A DNA stretch of 64,000 nucleotides from Natronosalvus amylolyticus (GCF_024298845.1 NZ_CP101156.1:3224001-3288000); one strand, 5' to 3'. Positions 16,927 to 25,881 are shown, counted from the first letter of the stretch. Translations and numbers: made by a program. The notes: a model not told the origin generated them from the sequence alone.

Positions 16927-18408
16927 TTACTCGAGTTCGGCGCGCAACAGGCCGTTGACGTCGCCCGGGTCGGCGCTGCCACCGGTTTTCTGCATGACCT
17001 GCCCAACGAGGAAGTTGATTGCGCCGCCTTCGCCGGCCTCGTAGTCGGTGACTGCGTCGGGGTTTTCCTCGATTGCTTCGAGGACGGCTGCCTGCACCGC
17101 ATCGTCGTCGGTTTTCCCCAGCCCTTCGCGGTCGACGATGGTTTCCGGATCGTCGCGCTCGTCGAGCATCCCTCTGAGAACGACTTCCTTGGCGTTTTTC
17201 GCGGTGATTTCGTCGGTTGCGACCAGTTCGACGAGTGTCGCGATCTCCTCGAGGCGCCCCTCGATGTCGGTGATCTGCATGTCGCGGTAGTTGAGTTCGC
17301 CGAGCAGTTCGTCGGCCACCCAGGTCGCCGCCAGGTCTGGGTCGAACTCGCTGGCGACGTCTTCGTAGAAGTCGGCGACCTGTTTCGTCGAGGTGAGTTT
17401 TGACGCGGCTTCCTCGCCGAGGCCGTACTCGCTGGCGAAGCGCTCGCGGCGGGCTTTGGGCAGTTCCGGAATAGCGATTTCGTCTTTCCAGTGGGCAACT
17501 CGAAGCGGCGGGAGGTCGGCCTCTCGGAAGTAGCGGTAGTCCTTTTCGGCTTCCTTCGAACGCATCGAAACCGTGATACCGCGACTCTCGTCCCAGTGGC
17601 GAGTCTCCTGTTCGACCGCGCGACCGCGACGGACGGCGTTTTTCTGGCGCGTTTCCTCGTAAGCGAGCGCTTTCTCGGCCCCTTTGTGACTCGAGATGTT
17701 CTTGACTTCGGTTCGGTTGGCCGCCTCGAGGTCTGCGAGTTCGATCGAGCCGTCGTCACTGACGCGGTCGCCGTCGATGATCGAGAGGTTGGCGTCGACG
17801 CGCAGACTGCCGTCACGGCCCGCGTCGAACACGCCCAGGTACTCGAGGACTTCCTCGAGTTCGGCCAGGAACGCCCGGACCTCCTTCGGGCTGCGGAAGT
17901 CGGGGGCGGTGACGATCTCCATCAGTGGTGTCCCCGCACGGTTGTAATCGACGAGGGTGTACTCTGCGGTGTCGATGGAGCCACCGACGTGCTGGAGACT
18001 GCCGGGGTCTTCCTCGAGGTGGGCGCGTTCGATAGCGATGGTGTGGCGCTCGCCCTCGAGGGAGATTTCGAGTTCGCCGTCCTGACAGATCGGTTCGTCG
18101 TACTGGGTGATCTGGAAGTTCTTGGGCAGGTCGGGGTAGTAGTAATTTTTCCGGTGGAACCGCGTCTCTTCGGGAATCGTCGCGTCGATCGCCTTCCCGA
18201 TTTTGACGGCGGCTTCGACGGCGGCCTCGTTGAGAACGGGCAACGCACCGGGAAGGCCGAGACAGACGGGACAGACGTGTTCGTTCGGCCCGTCGGCGGG
18301 CGAGGTCGAACAGCCACAGAAGATCTTGGTGTTGGTCTCCAGCTGGACGTGCACCTCGAGGCCGATGACGGTGACGAGGTCCCCCTGCTGGACGGTTTGT
18401 GCGGTCAT
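16927..18408 (-). CDS. gatB: Asp-tRNA(Asn)/Glu-tRNA(Gln) amidotransferase subunit B
   Basis: 493 aa, normal length. GatB binds the misacylated Glu-tRNA(Gln) or Asp-tRNA(Asn), phosphorylates the side-chain carboxylate and hands it to GatA-made ammonia. The family signature is complete: VIGLEVHVQLET, the Cys-rich zinc site (CGCSTSP and CPVCLGLPGALPVLN), and RVDANLS. The C-terminal YqeY-like tail domain (about 345-493) is intact. gatA and gatC are not adjacent, as is common in haloarchaea. Start ATG 18408. Confidence 0.96.
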   Translation of the reverse strand: MTAQTVQQGDLVTVIGLEVHVQLETNTKIFCGCSTSPADGPNEHVCPVCLGLPGALPVLNEAAVEAAVKIGKAIDATIPEETRFHRKNYYYPDLPKNFQITQYDEPICQDGELEISLEGERHTIAIERAHLEEDPGSLQHVGGSIDTAEYTLVDYNRAGTPLMEIVTAPDFRSPKEVRAFLAELEEVLEYLGVFDAGRDGSLRVDANLSIIDGDRVSDDGSIELADLEAANRTEVKNISSHKGAEKALAYEETRQKNAVRRGRAVEQETRHWDESRGITVSMRSKEAEKDYRYFREADLPPLRVAHWKDEIAIPELPKARRERFASEYGLGEEAASKLTSTKQVADFYEDVASEFDPDLAATWVADELLGELNYRDMQITDIEGRLEEIATLVELVATDEITAKNAKEVVLRGMLDERDDPETIVDREGLGKTDDDAVQAAVLEAIEENPDAVTDYEAGEGGAINFLVGQVMQKTGGSADPGDVNGLLRAELE

Positions 18409-18507
18409 TGCAGGCGGCTTTGACCCGCGGGCGCTAAAGGATAACGGAGCGTCACTCGCGAGACCGGCAGATTGTTTCGGGTCGAGGGTGCCTGGGGCGT
18501 CCAGGAA

Positions 18508-18735
18508 TCACTCGTCCGATTCGTCCTCGGCCACCGCACGCTCGAGGCTCATCACGAACCCGAAGTAGGCGACGATGCCGGCGAGCATCAGCAGATAATA
18601 CGCCAGGTCGGGTCCCTTGAGGACGCGAAAGAGGAGGTCCACGAGGGTTACCCAGGCGATGGCAAACACGAGGTCCATGAGGATGCCCCACCGCTGTTCG
18701 CGGGCGGTCGTAATCCAGGTTCGGAGGTCGGTCAT
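18508..18735 (-). CDS. Small two-helix membrane protein, unknown function
   Basis: 75 aa. Two hydrophobic spans (about 18-36, LMDLVFAIAWVTLVDLLF; and 44-63) connected by a short loop, with a basic N-terminus and an acidic C-terminus (AVAEDESDE). It resembles conserved short haloarchaeal membrane proteins, but I cannot name a family with certainty. Located 100 bp upstream of gatB on the same strand. Confidence 0.7.
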   Translation of the reverse strand: MTDLRTWITTAREQRWGILMDLVFAIAWVTLVDLLFRVLKGPDLAYYLLMLAGIVAYFGFVMSLERAVAEDESDE

Positions 18736-18971
18736 TCTCTCAAATACGGGTGGGTAATCCTGGTGAAAAAGTCTACCGACGGGGCGCCCCGGTACTCGAG
18801 CACCTTACTATGGAACGTGAAGTAATAAGAAAATTCTTACTACGAAAAGTGGAGCAAAGAGCGCTTCTTGCTATGGTCTTTGAAGCGAACGGACTCCCAG
18901 CGTCGAAAACCGATGTCCCTCGAGACACCGAAAACGAAACCGCCTAACCGGCCCCGGCGGTGAGTAGGGGT

Positions 18972-19526
18972 ATGCACGGACACGACACCCCCGAGGTCGT
19001 CGTCCTCCGACTCGGTCATCGACCTGGCCGGGACGAACGGATGACGACCCACGTCGGCCTGACCGCTCGAGCGCTCGGTGCCGACCGCGTCCTGTTGCCG
19101 GACAACGCCGGCCAGTCACTCGAGACCGTCGCCGATATCACCGACCGCTTTGGCGGGCCGTTCGACGTCGAACTCACCGACTCCCCTCGAGGTATCGTCC
19201 GCGGGTGGGACGGCGTCGTGGTCCATCTCACGATGTACGGCGAGCGCGTTCAGGACGTCGAAGCCGACATTCAGTCGGCCCATTTCGAGGCGGGACAGCC
19301 ACTCCTGATCGTCGTCGGCGCGGAGAAAGTTCCCTTCGACATCTACGAAGAGGCCGACTGGAACGTCGGGGTCACCAACCAACCCCACTCCGAGGTCGCC
19401 GGACTGGCCGTCTTTCTCGACCGCCTGTTCGAGGGCCGCGAACTCGAGCGTGAGTGGGAAGACGCCGAAAAACGGGTCTTTCCGACGGAGACGGGAAAGC
19501 GGGTCGAGTCCGTGTCCGAGGAGTGA
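18972..19526 (+). CDS. trm56: tRNA (cytidine(56)-2'-O)-methyltransferase
   Basis: 184 aa. Archaea-specific SPOUT methyltransferase that 2'-O-methylates C56 in the tRNA T-loop using SAM. Family features: VVVLRLGHRPGRDERMTTHV near the N-terminus, LLIVVGAEKVPFDIYEEADWN and VGVTNQPHSEVAGLAVFLDR, the SPOUT knot segment. I use ATG 18972 (MHGHDTPEV) rather than GTG 18960. The gap upstream (18736-18971) is relatively AT-rich around 18800-18850 and holds no clear gene. Confidence 0.9.
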   Translation: MHGHDTPEVVVLRLGHRPGRDERMTTHVGLTARALGADRVLLPDNAGQSLETVADITDRFGGPFDVELTDSPRGIVRGWDGVVVHLTMYGERVQDVEADIQSAHFEAGQPLLIVVGAEKVPFDIYEEADWNVGVTNQPHSEVAGLAVFLDRLFEGRELEREWEDAEKRVFPTETGKRVESVSEE

Positions 19527-19575
19527 TCGCGCGACAGAGGAGTAATCTCTGAGGTGAGAGGGTTCGTTCGTTCCC

Positions 19576-20226
19576 TCATTCCGAACGCTCAGGCGGGCCG
19601 CTGAACGGTCGCCACAGTCGGGCGAGGGCATCCTCGAGTAGGCTCGAGGCGCCCATTTTCGATTCCTCGACGGTGTATCGCTCACCAGCCCGACTGATCG
19701 GACTGTCGGGCTCGAGTTCTCGAAGCCGCGTCTCGACCGTTGCACTCGAGAGGTCGGTTCGGTCGGCGATCTGTCCCGGGGTGAGCGGCGTGTCAGCTGC
19801 TCGGAGTGCGGCGACGATGATCCGGCCATCCTCGAGCAAATCCTTCGTTTCTGTGCCGCTCAGATCGTCGTTCGTCGCTCGTTCGGCCGACTCCTCGGTG
19901 TCGATGTACCGATAGGTGTAGAGCGAGTCAGCGACGACCCAGATGGCGGGTGGAATCAGCACGGTCAGTAACCACGACCGAAGGATGACCGCGAGGGTAA
20001 CAATCGCTAGCCCGCCCACTAGAGCGATTCCTACACTGAGGAGCGCGTCGTCGTAGCCACGAACCGACCAGATTGCTCGAGTCACGCCGAGGCCCACGAG
20101 GACGGCGACCACGATCAGTACGGTGAGCCAACTGGTTTCGAAGACGAGTACTAGAATTGCGACGACGAGGGCGAGCGAGAGGAGATTGAGTTCCTCGAGG
20201 AGAGCTGGGCCGAACGACTGGGTCAT
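19576..20226 (-). CDS. Membrane-anchored winged-helix protein
   Basis: 216 aa. Four hydrophobic helices in residues 12-110 are followed by a cytoplasmic region with a predicted winged HTH (about 135-185: RIIVAALRAADTPLTPGQIA, then DLSSATVETRLRELE). This layout suggests a membrane-bound transcription regulator, a recurrent haloarchaeal type, but the signal and targets are unknown. Starts ATG 20226, about 140 bp from the divergent tfe gene. Confidence 0.72.
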   Translation of the reverse strand: MTQSFGPALLEELNLLSLALVVAILVLVFETSWLTVLIVVAVLVGLGVTRAIWSVRGYDDALLSVGIALVGGLAIVTLAVILRSWLLTVLIPPAIWVVADSLYTYRYIDTEESAERATNDDLSGTETKDLLEDGRIIVAALRAADTPLTPGQIADRTDLSSATVETRLRELEPDSPISRAGERYTVEESKMGASSLLEDALARLWRPFSGPPERSE

Positions 20227-20331
20227 ACAGGAGGCGTGTGTCGTCTCGGCTGAAAAGGTATCGTCTCTGCTGTGAGTCTCACCGTACCGTCACCATCACG
20301 GGACGGAGTGCTCCCCGAACCGAGTGACAAG

Positions 20332-20339
20332 ACTTAATG
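20332..20339 (+). promoter_or_regulatory. TATA-like box of tfe
   Basis: ACTTAATG, centred about 29 bp before ATG 20364; it selects that start over an earlier in-frame codon at 20337, which overlaps the box. Confidence 0.55.
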
Positions 20340-20363
20340 GCTGTATGCGATTATTACAGGCTA

Positions 20364-20891
20364 ATGGCTTTTGAGGACCTGCTCGAGGATCCGGTCATCC
20401 AGAAGTACTTACACGAGCTCGTCGGTCCAAAGGGGATGCCCGTCGCGGCGGCACCGCCGGACGGGGAAGTAACCGACGAGGAACTCGCCGAAGAGCTGGA
20501 TCTCGAGCTCAACGACGTTCGACGCGCGCTGTTTATCCTGTACGAGAACGATCTCGCCACCTACCGCCGACTGCGTGATGAGGACTCGGGGTGGCTCACC
20601 TATCTCTGGACGTTCGAGTACGGCAACATCCCAGAAAACCTCGAGGAGGAACTGTATCGCCTCCACGAGGCGCTCGAGGAACGGCGCGAGTACGAACAGA
20701 ACCACGAGTTTTACCTCTGTGAGATCTGCTCGATTCGATTCGAGTTCGGCGAAGCGATGGACTTCGGATTCGAGTGTCCCGAGTGTGGATCGCCACTCGA
20801 GTCGATGGACAACAACCGACTCGTTCACGCGATGGACTCGCGACTCGACGAACTCGAGGACGAACTCAACATCGACGTACGGGCGAACTAA
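20364..20891 (+). CDS. tfe: Transcription initiation factor E, alpha subunit (TFE)
   Basis: 175 aa. TFE helps open the promoter and stabilises the archaeal RNA polymerase clamp. The N-terminal winged helix (about 1-90) contains TDEELAEELDLELNDVRRAL and LYENDLATYRR. A coiled linker (ENLEEELYRLHEALEERR) leads to the C-terminal zinc ribbon with CEIC and CPEC at the expected spacing. Length is normal. The ATG lies one TATA spacing downstream of 20332-20339, so the mRNA is probably leaderless. The stop overlaps the DUF2110 start by one base (TAATG), indicating an operon. Confidence 0.96.
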   Translation: MAFEDLLEDPVIQKYLHELVGPKGMPVAAAPPDGEVTDEELAEELDLELNDVRRALFILYENDLATYRRLRDEDSGWLTYLWTFEYGNIPENLEEELYRLHEALEERREYEQNHEFYLCEICSIRFEFGEAMDFGFECPECGSPLESMDNNRLVHAMDSRLDELEDELNIDVRAN

Positions 20892-21565
20892 TGGTCGTTC
20901 TCGCAACCAAACTGTACGTCGACGGTGATGCTCGCGATCGATCGCTCGACTCGCTGCGCTCGCTCGTACAGAACGATATCGGCGAACTCGACGTCGAGTT
21001 CACGCTAGGTGTCCGCCACGACGATTTCCCGTCGGTGACGATCGAGGGCGAGGACGCCGTCGTCGCTCGGAACGTCTTGCGCGAGGAGTGGGGGGAAATT
21101 CTCCCCGATCTCGAGGCCGGTAAAACCGCCGTCGGGACGCTCGAGCAATGGGACGAGGACGGCTTCATACTCGATGCGGGTCAGCCGGTCCGGATTCCGA
21201 CCGACGAACTTGGGCTTGGACCCGGAAACCCGGCCCAGATTCGCGAGCGCTTCGGACTCGTCCAGCACCTGCCGATGTCGTTCGTCTACGGTGGCGAGGA
21301 CGAGCCATCGCGACTGAGCGAGGCTGAACGTGACCGACTCTTCGAGTGGACGCGCGGCGATGGCCGACTCAACGTCAACAGTGCCACTCGAGCGGAGGTT
21401 CGGGCGACGCTCAACCGGGCTGGCCACGCCCAGGATTACGTCACCGTCGAGCGACTCGGCTTGCTCGAACAGAGCGTCGTCTGTACCGAGGATACGGACC
21501 CACCGGGCCTGCTCGCGAGCATCGGCTCGTATCTCCCGGCCGAGCTACGCTGTGTCGTCCCCTGA
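20891..21565 (+). CDS. DUF2110 family protein
   Basis: 224 aa. Matches the archaeal DUF2110 family as I know it, which often sits directly behind tfe. The N-terminal part (ATKLYVDGDARDRSLDSLRS) is a small alpha/beta region. The central part may be a small RNA-binding-like beta barrel (WDEDGFILDAGQPVRIPTDE) and the C-terminus carries NVNSATRAEVRATLNRAGHA, which looks helix-turn-helix-like. No catalytic motif seen. Translational coupling to tfe hints at a role in transcription or RNA metabolism, which is inference only. Confidence 0.85.
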   Translation: MVVLATKLYVDGDARDRSLDSLRSLVQNDIGELDVEFTLGVRHDDFPSVTIEGEDAVVARNVLREEWGEILPDLEAGKTAVGTLEQWDEDGFILDAGQPVRIPTDELGLGPGNPAQIRERFGLVQHLPMSFVYGGEDEPSRLSEAERDRLFEWTRGDGRLNVNSATRAEVRATLNRAGHAQDYVTVERLGLLEQSVVCTEDTDPPGLLASIGSYLPAELRCVVP

Positions 21566-21575
21566 CCGAACACGT

Positions 21576-22373
21576 ATGGACCTGACCGTCAACCGCCGAC
21601 TCGTTCTCGCGACAGCCGCCGTCGCCGTGCTCTTGATTACAGCGGGCTGTATGTCGATGATCTTCGGCGGTATCTCGGACGAAACGCTCGACGAAGAACA
21701 GGACTACGAGGACCTCCGGCACGCCGACAACGACGCCAACGTGACCATCGAAGTCGGCAGCGGGTCGCTCATCTCGAGCGGCGAGTTTCGTGCGGTATAC
21801 AATCTGAGCGATACCGAGGAACTCTCGCTGTATCGCTCGACGTTCTATCGGGAGAACGCCCTCGACATTCGGGCGGTTCGCTACTGGTATCCCAACGGGA
21901 CGGAACTGACGGGTTCGGAACTCGATATCGATCAGAGCCGCTCGAGCACCGAGGTTCGGGTCCCCGATGGCAACGGCACCCTCGCGTTTACGGGTGGCGC
22001 TAGCCAGCGCACCTTCTACCTGCCCGCGTACGTTTCTGACTCTTACGAGGTCATCCTTCCCGAAGGATACCGGACGACGAACTATCTGTTCGGCGCGGTC
22101 AGTCCGAGCGGCTACGACCGGACCACGGTCGACGACCAGGAGCATCTCCACTGGGAACGTCTCGATAGCTCCCTCTCGATACGGTTTTACAACAGCCGAG
22201 ACGTCCCCATCTTCGCCGGCATCGTCCTGCTGGTCGTCACCGTTGGTGGGGCCGGCGTCGCGTACTACTACCGACAGGTAAAATCCCTCGAGGAAAAGCG
22301 ACAATCGATGGGGCCCGATGACGTGGACACCGATATCGACGACGACTCGAAAGGCCCACCACCAGGGATGTGA
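21576..22373 (+). CDS. DUF5803-like Tat lipoprotein with C-terminal membrane helix
   Basis: 265 aa. The N-terminus has a twin-arginine signal (NRRLVLATAAV) and lipobox ITAGC, so it is predicted to be exported by Tat and lipid-anchored. The exported part (about 25-210) is beta-rich and acidic. A transmembrane helix (VPIFAGIVLLVVTVGGAGVA) near 215-235 is followed by a charged cytoplasmic tail, giving an anchor at both ends. The family is conserved in haloarchaea and of unknown function. It starts 10 bp after the DUF2110 stop, so tfe-DUF2110-DUF5803 is likely one transcript. Confidence 0.8.
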   Translation: MDLTVNRRLVLATAAVAVLLITAGCMSMIFGGISDETLDEEQDYEDLRHADNDANVTIEVGSGSLISSGEFRAVYNLSDTEELSLYRSTFYRENALDIRAVRYWYPNGTELTGSELDIDQSRSSTEVRVPDGNGTLAFTGGASQRTFYLPAYVSDSYEVILPEGYRTTNYLFGAVSPSGYDRTTVDDQEHLHWERLDSSLSIRFYNSRDVPIFAGIVLLVVTVGGAGVAYYYRQVKSLEEKRQSMGPDDVDTDIDDDSKGPPPGM

Positions 22374-22557
22374 GTAGCGCGCGATTGGGAGTTTCCGTGT
22401 GTCTCGGTTCCGGCCCCTCTTGACGGCTATGTACGGGGGAGTCCACGGAGCGTCGCGATAGCCTGAAAGCTGCCGTAGCGGTTTTGGGCGTTTCCGGGAA
22501 TTTGACCGATTCGTGGCACGGGCCACTCGAGTGAAGGTGGCACCGCTCGAGTGTTCT

Positions 22558-22641
22558 AGTGGCTTCCCAAACCTGAACTGGTGGGTGAAATCAGGCGGTG
22601 CGATTCGATTTCACCCATGAGTCGCCGTTTGGGAGGGTACT
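22558..22641. repeat. Family-1 hairpin repeat, copy B
   Basis: 84 bp, same length as copy A and about 80% identical. Outer arms CTTCCCAAAC / GTTTGGGAG and inner stem GTGGGTGAAA / TTTCACCCAT. Versus copy A one inner pair changes from A:T to G:C and another from G:C to G:T. It ends about 20 bp from the cheR stop, at the downstream end of the chemotaxis operon; nothing else codes in 22374-22661. Confidence 0.75.
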
Positions 22642-22661
22642 ATATCTTCCACGAATCGCTC

Positions 22662-23498
22662 TTACTCGAGGCTTGCTGCCGTCTGGGTGGCGGTATCCTC
22701 GAGTTGGTAAATCCGCAGTCGACCTTCAGTGACGGCAAAAGCCGTCTTGAGCGCCGGGGGAATCGTCTCGGCCTTGCCGATGACCAGATAGCCAGACGGT
22801 TGCAGTGACCGGGCGATGGTCTCGAGCATCGACTGTTTGTACTCGTTGTCGATGTAGATGAACAGGTTGCGACAGATCACCAGGTCGAACCCCGATTTGG
22901 GATCGTCGTTGATCAGGTCGTGGCGCTCGAAACTGATGTTCTGGCCGACTTCCTCTCGAACCGTGAACGTCCGGTCGTCGTGATCGACGTACCGTTCGTA
23001 CTCCTCGAGAAACGCCAGTTGGTCGCTCAGGTCGACCGTCCGTGATTCGGTGTAAACGCCCTCTCGAGCCGTCTCGAGGGCCGGTTCGCTGATGTCGGTT
23101 GCCGTAATGTGGATCGCGGACTCGTCGATTTCGGGGTCGTCGTGGGCGAGCATCGAGAGCGAGTACGGTTCGCGCCCGTCAGCACAGGCAGCGCTCCAGA
23201 CGTGGATCGATTCTCTGGTTTCCGACAGTTCACGAAGCACGTCCCGAATCCCTTCCCAGACGTCCGGGTTTCGGAAAAAGCCCGTCACGTTGATACTCAG
23301 CGAATCGAGCAACGCCGTCTGTTCCTCGGCGTCGTCCTCGAGCAACTCGAGATACGCTTCGTACGTGTCGGATTCGGTTCGACGCATCCGAGAGGAGACT
23401 CGCCGGTCGAGGTAGCTTTCGTTGTAGTGACTCGTCGCAAATCCTAACTCGTCTTCGACGAACTCGAGGAGGGTAAAAAACGTCTGGTCACTGCTCAC
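22662..23498 (-). CDS. cheR: Chemotaxis protein methyltransferase CheR
   Basis: 278 aa. Methylates glutamates on chemoreceptors with SAM, opposing CheB. N-terminal helical domain (about 1-75) with YLDRRVSSRMRR, then the SAM-binding domain: IHVWSAACADGREPYSL (motif I), ATDISEPALETAREGVY, and FDLVICRNLFIYID. Length is normal. The GTG start overlaps the cheD stop by 4 bp (GTGA). It is the last gene of the che operon; a family-1 hairpin lies just downstream. Confidence 0.96.
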   Translation of the reverse strand: MSSDQTFFTLLEFVEDELGFATSHYNESYLDRRVSSRMRRTESDTYEAYLELLEDDAEEQTALLDSLSINVTGFFRNPDVWEGIRDVLRELSETRESIHVWSAACADGREPYSLSMLAHDDPEIDESAIHITATDISEPALETAREGVYTESRTVDLSDQLAFLEEYERYVDHDDRTFTVREEVGQNISFERHDLINDDPKSGFDLVICRNLFIYIDNEYKQSMLETIARSLQPSGYLVIGKAETIPPALKTAFAVTEGRLRIYQLEDTATQTAASLE

Positions 23499-24010
23499 AA
23501 CTCGGACACTCCATGGTCTTCGTTAGCCGTTCGAACAATAAGTTTACCGGTATCTGGTGTAAATTCAACGGTTCGTCCGTGTTTCCCACCGACGTCTTCG
23601 GCGACCAGCGGGACGCCGAGTTTCTCGAGTTCCTTGCGGGCGGCATCGATGTTTCGTTTGCCGACGCCGTCACCGAAACTCTCGAACTCGAACATGTCAC
23701 TCCCGCCGGCGATTTTGGCTTCGACGGAGGTGTAGCTTGCGCCGCGTTCGACCATTCGGCGCAAGAGGGCTCTGATCGCGGTATCGGCGTACTTTCCGGG
23801 TTTGACGTCGCTGTTGTCCGAGGCGTCCCCGTCGGGAAGCATAACGTGGGCGAGACCGCCGATATCGCTGTCGGGGTCGTACAGCGCGACGGCGAGACAC
23901 GACCCCAGTCCGTACGATTTCAGCGTGTCGTCGCCTTCGGTGACGACCAGTTCGGAGATGCCGACCTGCACCGGTTCCGGGATGCCCGGTTCGGTACCGT
24001 ACGTTTTCAT
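23495..24010 (-). CDS. cheD: Chemoreceptor glutamine deamidase CheD
   Basis: 171 aa. Deamidates receptor glutamines and partners with CheC to tune receptor output. The catalytic Cys is in GLGSCLAVALYD, the His in LAHVMLP, and the conserved AKIAGGSDMFE and GKRNIDAARKEL segments follow. Its start overlaps the preceding cheC by 4 bp and its stop overlaps cheR, so expression is tightly coupled. Confidence 0.96.
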   Translation of the reverse strand: MKTYGTEPGIPEPVQVGISELVVTEGDDTLKSYGLGSCLAVALYDPDSDIGGLAHVMLPDGDASDNSDVKPGKYADTAIRALLRRMVERGASYTSVEAKIAGGSDMFEFESFGDGVGKRNIDAARKELEKLGVPLVAEDVGGKHGRTVEFTPDTGKLIVRTANEDHGVSEL

Positions 24011-25242
24011 TCGACCTCACCAAACTCTGCTGTCGTCGGGGTCTCTTCGATTCGGTCTACGTCCAGGTCGTTGAGCGCTCGCTCGAGGTCGGCTTCGTCG
24101 GGGATGGCATAGATGTCGCAGTCGAACGCCTGGCCGTCGGCGACGACCTGTGTGTCGAAGACGAACGCAAACTCCTGGTCTTCGCCCAGCTGGATGACTA
24201 CGGGGTCGATGACAGCGGCACCGATATCGTGGATAAACTCCGGCGGTGAGTGGTCGATGGTCGTATCGAGGACGTTGGCCCAACCATCGAGAAAACCACT
24301 GGCCATAATGTTGCCCAGTTCTTTGATCGCGCTGGTCCCCATCTCACCAAAGCCGTCTCCGTCGTGGTCGACCTCCATCGGTACCATCGCGTCGACGATT
24401 TCGTGTGCGGAGTCTTCGTCGAACAGGAACAGGAGGTAACCACTCGGTGTCCCGTCGAATTCGAACGCGACACCGACCAGCGGATCGTCCGCAATCTGCT
24501 GGGGAATCGCCTCGAGCGAGACGAAATTCAGCCGCCGGATTTCGACGTTCGTCTCGATACCGGTCAGCGTCGTCGCCGTTTTGGCGACCTCCGTCGCCCC
24601 CTGTTCGGCCATCCGGTCGAAGCCCTCGAGTTTGTCGTACTCGATACCGTCGCTTGATCGAAGCTCCTCGAGAAGTTGGGCCATCGATTCGCGTCGAGGG
24701 AACAGGTAGTGGCTGAAACTGATCTCGGTGCCAACGGCCTCGATGTGGCTCTGAAAGAGCAATGCGAGGTCCTGGTCGTCGGGTGCTTCCTCGAGGTCGC
24801 CGAAGAATGGGTCGACGGTTTTCGCCTCGATGAACTCCGGGGTTGAGACGTCGATGACGGTCTCGAGGACGTCCGCCCAGCCGTCGATGAAGCCGCTGTT
24901 CATCACCTGTCCGAGTTCAGTTGCCGCACTGCGACTCATCTCGTCGAACTCGTCGCCAGCTGAATCGGCGAGCAGCATTTCGACGACCTGAAGGGCGCTT
25001 TCGCGGTCGAATACGATGACTGAGTGCCCATCGAGGCCGCCAGTCACCTCGACTCGGATGCCGACTTTCTCGGTTCCGTCTTCGAAATCGGCGCGGATCT
25101 CCTTACCCCGCATGAAGTTAAGCTTCGTGACGCCAACCTGTGTCTCGACGCCGGTCATCTTGCTCAGCCGACCGGCGGCTAACCCGGCCCCCTCACGGGC
25201 CATTCGGTAGAACGTTCCGAGGGCGTTAACGTCGAGTTTCAT
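24007..25242 (-). CDS. cheC: Double CheC-domain chemotaxis protein
   Basis: 411 aa, twice the usual CheC length (about 200), formed by two fused CheC modules (about 1-200 and 205-411). CheC proteins dephosphorylate CheY-P and bind CheD. The second module keeps the Glu/Asn site (IKELGNIMASGFLDGWANVL); the first reads TELGQVMNSGFIDGWADVL, with Gln in place of Asn, so it may be weak or a binding-only module. It sits between a single-module cheC and cheD, with 4-bp overlaps on both sides. Confidence 0.93.
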   Translation of the reverse strand: MKLDVNALGTFYRMAREGAGLAAGRLSKMTGVETQVGVTKLNFMRGKEIRADFEDGTEKVGIRVEVTGGLDGHSVIVFDRESALQVVEMLLADSAGDEFDEMSRSAATELGQVMNSGFIDGWADVLETVIDVSTPEFIEAKTVDPFFGDLEEAPDDQDLALLFQSHIEAVGTEISFSHYLFPRRESMAQLLEELRSSDGIEYDKLEGFDRMAEQGATEVAKTATTLTGIETNVEIRRLNFVSLEAIPQQIADDPLVGVAFEFDGTPSGYLLFLFDEDSAHEIVDAMVPMEVDHDGDGFGEMGTSAIKELGNIMASGFLDGWANVLDTTIDHSPPEFIHDIGAAVIDPVVIQLGEDQEFAFVFDTQVVADGQAFDCDIYAIPDEADLERALNDLDVDRIEETPTTAEFGEVE

Positions 25243-25844
25243 GCAGTGTGGACTTCGATTCCGTTGACCATCTCGACGAACTCTTCGAGGTCAGGAAATG
25301 CGTAAATTTCGGCTTCGATCTGATAGCTCGGAACCGAGAGATCCGAGTCGAAAAACAGGGCGAGGTCGTCGCCTCCCAGACCTGCTGTGCGGACGACGAT
25401 ATCGCCGGCCGGTGCGTACACCAACTGTGGGGCGGCGATATCGATTGCCCGGCCGAGGACGTCTGCCCAGCCGTCGATGAAGCCACTGGCCATCATATTC
25501 CCCATCTCTTCGACGGCGCTACGGGCCATCTTCCCTGACACGTTCGACATGTCGTCGACGACGTCACGAAGCATGATCGCGGTAATCTTCTTCGCGCTCG
25601 CTTCGGGGAACAGGATGAGGATGTGCCCGTGTGGCGGATCGAGCAACCGAACGCGGACGCCGACCCGTTTGCCCGGCTCGAGCTGGGTTTCGATGTCGTC
25701 GACGTCGATGAAGTTCGTTTTCGTGACCTCCATCTGCGCGTCTTCACCGGTCAGTTTGCTCATGTTGTCGGCGACGCCGTTCGTCCCGACCTTTGCCATT
25801 TCGTTGATAAAGCTCAGCTTGCGAATGTCGACCATCAGCGTCAT
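25239..25844 (-). CDS. cheC: CheC-like CheY phosphatase/adaptor
   Basis: 201 aa, normal CheC size. The second active-site helix is intact (VEEMGNMMASGFIDGWADVL: Glu and Asn). The first site (NEMAKVGTNGVADNM) has Lys where the family has Asn, as if only one of the two usual sites works. It lies 37 bp behind cheA and overlaps the double cheC by 4 bp. Likely a CheY-P phosphatase or a CheD partner. Confidence 0.93.
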   Translation of the reverse strand: MTLMVDIRKLSFINEMAKVGTNGVADNMSKLTGEDAQMEVTKTNFIDVDDIETQLEPGKRVGVRVRLLDPPHGHILILFPEASAKKITAIMLRDVVDDMSNVSGKMARSAVEEMGNMMASGFIDGWADVLGRAIDIAAPQLVYAPAGDIVVRTAGLGGDDLALFFDSDLSVPSYQIEAEIYAFPDLEEFVEMVNGIEVHTA

Positions 25845-25881
25845 AGGTATCGGATTCTCCGTGGGTGTGTGTCGTTGGTGT

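Noticed and set aside
16674-17816. 380-codon minus-strand Arg/Ser-rich frame
   Set aside because: Overlaps gatB and the kinase in another frame; composition is that of a shadow, not a haloarchaeal protein.
18810-18947. 45-codon AT-rich plus-strand frame upstream of trm56
   Set aside because: Starts with ATG but its codons (AGA, ATA, TTA, AAA) are unlike the rest of the window and no motif or RBS supports it; more likely promoter DNA.
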